From Ruegeria sp. HKCCA6707 (GTDB taxonomy: Bacteria; Pseudomonadota; Alphaproteobacteria; Rhodobacterales; Rhodobacteraceae), in assembly GCF_013033515.1 (NCBI RefSeq), contig NZ_WQEG01000004.1, positions 310,001-374,000 on the forward strand: a DNA stretch of 64,000 nt. The letters run 5' to 3'. Positions 60,665 through 64,000 of this stretch are shown piece after piece. The first letter of the stretch is position 1. Every line of letters starts with the position of its first letter. Both the position numbers and the translations under genes were made by a program. Below the pieces are notes generated by a model. That model worked only from the letters and a program-made list of their open reading frames with translations. It did no database searches and was not told the origin of the DNA.

Positions 60665-60826
60665 GCAATGATTGAACAGAACACAGCCTCCTGGGTCAAC
60701 GGCCCAGGTTCGAGACGCCTGACCCTTCACAACTTTTTCAGACAGGATCTGTCAAACGCACCCTTTCCATTTTGGCTTAGGCGTCGTCTGCCGCTAAGGT
60801 GCCACTAACGGGCAAGAGGGTACCAG

Positions 60827-61159
60827 ATGGCCGCGCTTTTCAGCAGCTTCTCGCTTCGTAAAATAGTGTTCAAAAACCGTATTGCAGCCTCACCGATGAG
60901 CCAATATCGCGCCAAGGAGGGCCTGGCCAATGACTGGCATCTGGCGCATCTGGGTCGCTTTGCCATGGGCGGCGCGGCATTGGTCTATGCCGAGGCCACA
61001 GCGATTACGCGCGACGGTCGCCGCACAAGGGACTCGACGCGGCCGCGCAGCGACAATAAGGGTTTTGCGAAATACATCGAAAGCGACACGCAGAAAGCGT
61101 TCACCTGCCAAACGTCGGCACGTGCATCGATTCAGATCGAGCCAGCTTCGACCATGTAA
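60827..61159 (+). pseudogene. Truncated old yellow enzyme (NADH:flavin oxidoreductase) remnant
   Basis: The first 70 or so residues match the N-terminus of the OYE family: a segment reading LFSSFSLRKIVFKNRIAASP followed by MSQYRAKEGLANDWHLAHLG and then the RFAMGGAALVYAEATAITRDGR segment. A full enzyme has about 360-390 residues. After about position 61036 the frame continues with unrelated sequence and stops at 61159, inside the 3' end of the convergent SDR gene. The FAD/FMN-site His-Asn pair and the rest of the barrel are missing. The remainder is not found nearby on either strand. It is most simply a deletion remnant. Confidence 0.75.
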
Positions 61160-61884
61160 TTGTTGGCAGAGCACATCGCGGCGTCATCGGAAGCCAGGAA
61201 CAATACCATGCGTGCGACATAGACAGGATCGATCAGGTCCGGCAGGCATTGGCGATTGCGGTGTGTTTCAAGACCTTCCGGCGTTGCCCACAATTCTTTC
61301 TGACGATCAGTCATGATCCAACCCGGAACCACGGTGTTGACCCGTATGCGGTGGTTCCCCAGATCACGCGCCATCGTTCTTGTCAGACCATGGACCGCTG
61401 CTTTGGCGGTTGTATAGGCCGGAAAGCCACCACCAGCTTCCCACCAGGAATTCGAACCCATGTTGACGATAGATCCTCCACCATTTGCGATCATCCCCGG
61501 TGCGATGGTTTGGATGGCAAAAAACATGTGACGAATGTTGGTTGCTTGGCGTTCGTCCCAGTATTCAGGTGTCACGTCCTTCCAATCATGACGGTCGTCT
61601 CGCGCAGCGTTGTTCACAAGCACATGCGCAGAACCCAAACGGTCTGTCAGGCGCCCTAGCGCCGCTTGCATCGCGGCGATATCACGAAGATCGCAGATTT
61701 CGTAGGTCACACCTTCCGTGCGTTTTGTCAGAGCGATGCTTCCAGCCTCATCGATATCAAGAAACCCGACCCTGGCACCTTGTGCAGCAAACGCCTTGAC
61801 GATCTCGGACCCGATCCCTTGGGCACCACCAGAGACGATGACCGTTTTGTTTTTCAGGCTGGGATAGTTTGCAAATTCAGGCAT
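61132..61884 (-). CDS. SDR-family oxidoreductase, aldose 1-dehydrogenase-like
   Basis: A 250-residue NAD(P)-dependent dehydrogenase. It has SGGAQGIGSEIV for cofactor binding, LVNNAARDD, catalytic Ser in NMGSNSWW, YTTAK with the normal Tyr and Lys, and the substrate-side VVPGWIMTDRQKELWATPEG. The order YPSLKNK, NNA-DDRH, YWDER, RHMFFAIQ, IAPGM matches the Caulobacter D-xylose 1-dehydrogenase (XylB) group, which oxidises aldoses to lactones. It is the only gene in the locus on this strand; no partner lactonase is adjacent, although an SMP-30 enzyme is encoded at 31268-32167. Confidence 0.85.
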   Translation of the reverse strand: MPEFANYPSLKNKTVIVSGGAQGIGSEIVKAFAAQGARVGFLDIDEAGSIALTKRTEGVTYEICDLRDIAAMQAALGRLTDRLGSAHVLVNNAARDDRHDWKDVTPEYWDERQATNIRHMFFAIQTIAPGMIANGGGSIVNMGSNSWWEAGGGFPAYTTAKAAVHGLTRTMARDLGNHRIRVNTVVPGWIMTDRQKELWATPEGLETHRNRQCLPDLIDPVYVARMVLFLASDDAAMCSANNYMVEAGSI

Positions 61885-62156
61885 CGGGTTTCCTTATCGA
61901 GGAAGAAGAACGTATCTAATTGTAGTGGTGACGACGGGTCACCCAGCGTCTTGGTAAGCTCTAAGGTCGGCAATCATCTCACGCAATAGGCTCGGGCCTG
62001 GAATGAACGTCGCGCAGCGCCCATTCCACGGGCCAACAAAATGACCTGGTCTCAAATCGTGTGATATGCATATCGACGTGGTCTCTGGTTTTGATATTGT
62101 CGCATCCAACCGCATCGCCACTTTCTTTGACCGATATAAAGGCAGGTGTCCAACCT

Positions 62157-63113
62157 GTGACGCATTCTGACAAAAATCCAAACTGTTGCGGGCCAGCACG
62201 AAACGGCTCTCGACTGGCCCCTGTTGAGATTTCGAAAGATCCTCTGACAAATCAAAAGCTCTGGGCAACCGCTTGCCAGATTCCCGGTGGCAACAGTCTG
62301 CTAGGCACCCGCACCGAATTCATTCCAAACGATGGCGAAGCACCGTTGCGCCGTACAAGGATAAAACCGTTTCGCTTAGGTGCTACGACAGTCACAAACG
62401 CAGAGTTTCAAGCTTTCACCGAGGCCACAGGCTATGTCACCGAAGCCGAACGGATCGGATGGTCGTTTGTATTCTGGTCCGAGGTCCCGAAAGAGGTGGG
62501 GCCGACACAGGCTGTTTCCGGGGCCGAATGGTGGCGGCGGGTCGACGGCGCAAACTGGCGCGACATAAACGGCCCTGGCACACAAGCAGACACATGGCAC
62601 GCAGACCATCCGGTGGTTCAGGTCTCTTGGAACGACGCGCGCGCCTATTGCACTTGGGTCGGAGGCTATCTTCCCACCGAGGCCGAATGGGAACATGCCG
62701 CCCGAGGGGGGTTGGGCGACGTGCGCTTCCCCTGGGGAGACCAAGAGCCCAACGATACCGATGTCTTGCCCTGTAATATCTGGCAAGGCCGTTTCCCGGA
62801 GTTTAACACCGGCCAAGACGGTTTTATCACAACGGCCCCTGCACGCTCGTTCGATCCAAACGGCTATGGGCTGTACAATCTGGTTGGCAATGTCTGGGAA
62901 TGGACAGCCGATGCGTTCAGGATCAAGTCGTTGAAGAAGCAAGTCCGGGACCGGCTAGCGAGTATGCCAGGTTATAAGTTGTCCAAAGGCGGATCATTCC
63001 TGTGCCACCGCTCTTATTGCTATCGGTACCGGATCGCTGCGCGATCGGGCACATCGCCGGACAGCGCAACACCTCATCACGGATTCCGCGTCGCCTGGCC
63101 AGACCGCCTTTAG
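62157..63113 (+). CDS. Formylglycine-generating enzyme (sulfatase-modifying factor)
   Basis: A 318-residue member of the FGE-sulfatase family. It has the family core VVQVSWNDARAYCTWVGGYL, TEAEWEHAARGG, GNVWEWTADAF and the C-terminal GGSFLCHRSYCYRYR. The two cysteines in CHRSYC (Cys283 and Cys288 from the GTG start) are the catalytic copper-binding pair of true FGE, which oxidises a Cys in CxPxR to formylglycine in sulfatases and phosphonate hydrolases. Many family members lack this pair, so it is a good sign of activity. No sulfatase gene is in the window. The GTG at 62157 is preferred (AGGTG upstream); a TTG/ATG further up at 62061 is possible. Confidence 0.87.
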   Translation: MTHSDKNPNCCGPARNGSRLAPVEISKDPLTNQKLWATACQIPGGNSLLGTRTEFIPNDGEAPLRRTRIKPFRLGATTVTNAEFQAFTEATGYVTEAERIGWSFVFWSEVPKEVGPTQAVSGAEWWRRVDGANWRDINGPGTQADTWHADHPVVQVSWNDARAYCTWVGGYLPTEAEWEHAARGGLGDVRFPWGDQEPNDTDVLPCNIWQGRFPEFNTGQDGFITTAPARSFDPNGYGLYNLVGNVWEWTADAFRIKSLKKQVRDRLASMPGYKLSKGGSFLCHRSYCYRYRIAARSGTSPDSATPHHGFRVAWPDRL

Positions 63114-63279
63114 GTTCCGCGCGACCCGCCTGCGACGCTTGCCCTTGCAATGGTTGGTAATCGGAAAATTCCATCCCTCATCACTCGGCCCAGATCAGTT
63201 ACGCCAATCAGATATTGTTGTTGACTCGGTCAGATGCCAGCCCTTATCGTTTGCATACTAACGACGATAGCAGGAGCGC

Positions 63280-64000
63280 ATGGCCTACTCGCAACCCAGC
63301 TTGTTATCTGATGCTCTTTCTGTTCTTCAGGAGGCCGAAACACGTGTTGTGGCCGGTGGTACTGATTTCTATCCCGCCATGCAGCCTGGGCAACAGCCGA
63401 CATCACTGCTTGATATCACGCGGATAGATGGCCTCTCGGACATCACGCAGGACCACGAGGGCGTCCGATTTGGCGCGGCTGTCACCTGGTCCGATGTGAT
63501 TAAGGCGGATTTGCCACCAGGTTTTGATGCGCTCAAACAAGCGGCGCGCGAAGTGGGTAGCCTTCAAATTCAGAACGCGGGCACAGTTGCGGGAAACATC
63601 TGCAATGCCTCTCCAGCCGCGGATGGTGTGCCGCCATTGTTGGCGTTGGATGCAAAGGTCGAGCTCTGTAGTGCGGAGCGCGGTGTTCGGGTAATACCGC
63701 TGAGCGCATTCATCACAGGAGTGCGGCAGACCACTTTGGCAAAAGACGAGTTGGTGACCGCGATCCTGGTCCCCAAATGCCCACCCGGCATGAGGTCCGG
63801 ATTTGAGAAGCTGGGAAGCCGCCGATATCTGGTGATCTCAATCGTCATGACGGCGGCCAATGTGGTGCTGGACGAACAGGGTAAGGTCGCCGAAGCACGT
63901 ATCGCTGTGGGGGCCTGTTCGGCCGTGGCGCAGAGGCTTGCTGATCTTGAGGCCGATCTTGTTGGCCAGGATCCGAGGGCACTTCGGATCACTCAGGCGC
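63280..64000 (+). CDS. Molybdenum hydroxylase FAD-binding subunit, partial (xanthine/CO dehydrogenase family)
   Basis: The first 240 codons of an FAD-binding medium subunit. It shows RVVAGGTDFYPAMQPG (FAD pyrophosphate loop), IQNAGTVAGNICNASPAADG (second FAD loop) and PPLLALDAKVEL. The ATG at 63280 follows AGGAG at good spacing. In this family the small [2Fe-2S] and large molybdopterin subunits normally lie next, here beyond the window. Substrates include purines, nicotinate, aldehydes and CO; the sequence does not decide between them. A complete subunit has about 270-290 residues. Confidence 0.88.
   Translation, partial: MAYSQPSLLSDALSVLQEAETRVVAGGTDFYPAMQPGQQPTSLLDITRIDGLSDITQDHEGVRFGAAVTWSDVIKADLPPGFDALKQAAREVGSLQIQNAGTVAGNICNASPAADGVPPLLALDAKVELCSAERGVRVIPLSAFITGVRQTTLAKDELVTAILVPKCPPGMRSGFEKLGSRRYLVISIVMTAANVVLDEQGKVAEARIAVGACSAVAQRLADLEADLVGQDPRALRITQA

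Noticed and set aside
61939..62268. Minus-strand open frame upstream of the formylglycine-generating enzyme
   Set aside because: No family recognised; it overlaps the start of a convincing plus-strand gene and its promoter region.

Overview
The window looks like the chromosome of a marine alphaproteobacterium of the Rhodobacterales (Roseobacter group). I infer this from the fairly GC-rich coding sequence with short spacers, the many TRAP and ABC importers feeding small catabolic operons, and the closely coupled gene pairs (ATGA/TGATG overlaps). No rRNA, tRNA, CRISPR array, prophage or insertion sequence was seen. The content is that of a catabolic and transport region.

Layout. (1) 1-5113, minus strand: Rieske oxygenase, a small protein, an MDR oxidoreductase, an enolase-superfamily epimerase/dehydratase, a LysR regulator and the start of the fatty-acid cis/trans isomerase gene cti. 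The enzyme set resembles betaine or hydroxyproline-betaine catabolism. (2) 5434-12554, plus strand: a ThDP enzyme; then a cupin / SDR / amine oxidase / TetR operon with a clear TetR-type operator; a class II aldolase; an AraC regulator; a small membrane protein. (3) 12617-19367, minus strand: a dipeptide-type ABC importer with two tandem binding proteins. (4) 20144-24069: Ser/Thr kinase, FHA protein and PP2C phosphatase, with no type VI secretion genes nearby. (5) 24629-29133: a TRAP transporter and an FAD monooxygenase, then a convergent SLC13 permease. (6) 31268-38623: a ribose-type ABC importer with an SMP-30 lactonase, divergent from a GAF histidine kinase and its LuxR-type response regulator. 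(7) 38694-42191: an ECF42-type sigma factor with a DGPF/YCII protein and four small genes, behind a promoter resembling the published ECF42 motif. (8) 42378-50994: LysR, aldehyde dehydrogenase, a peptidase-M19 homologue lacking most zinc ligands, a large unrecognised protein, a DUF3726 protein, an Ldh-family reductase, methylglyoxal synthase and a GntR regulator. (9) 51119-59976: a metal-dependent amidohydrolase and a G3E GTPase, divergent from LysR and a complete dipeptide-type ABC importer. (10) 59966-64000: a secreted VWA protein, a truncated old-yellow-enzyme pseudogene, a sugar-dehydrogenase-like SDR, an intact formylglycine-generating enzyme and the start of a molybdenum-hydroxylase FAD subunit gene.

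Most blocks share one logic: a local regulator, an importer, and a few enzymes that demethylate, deaminate, hydrolyse or oxidise the imported compound. The least explained parts are the block around 43391-49278 (degenerate M19 protein, 573-residue unknown protein, DUF3726 protein), the kinase/FHA/phosphatase trio whose kinase carries a predicted extracytoplasmic domain, and the TetR-controlled operon whose SDR lacks the catalytic tyrosine.

Limits: families were assigned by reading motifs by eye, without searches. Substrates are inferred. Regulatory sites are sequence patterns only. Several start codons are chosen by ribosome-binding-site quality and are marked as such.
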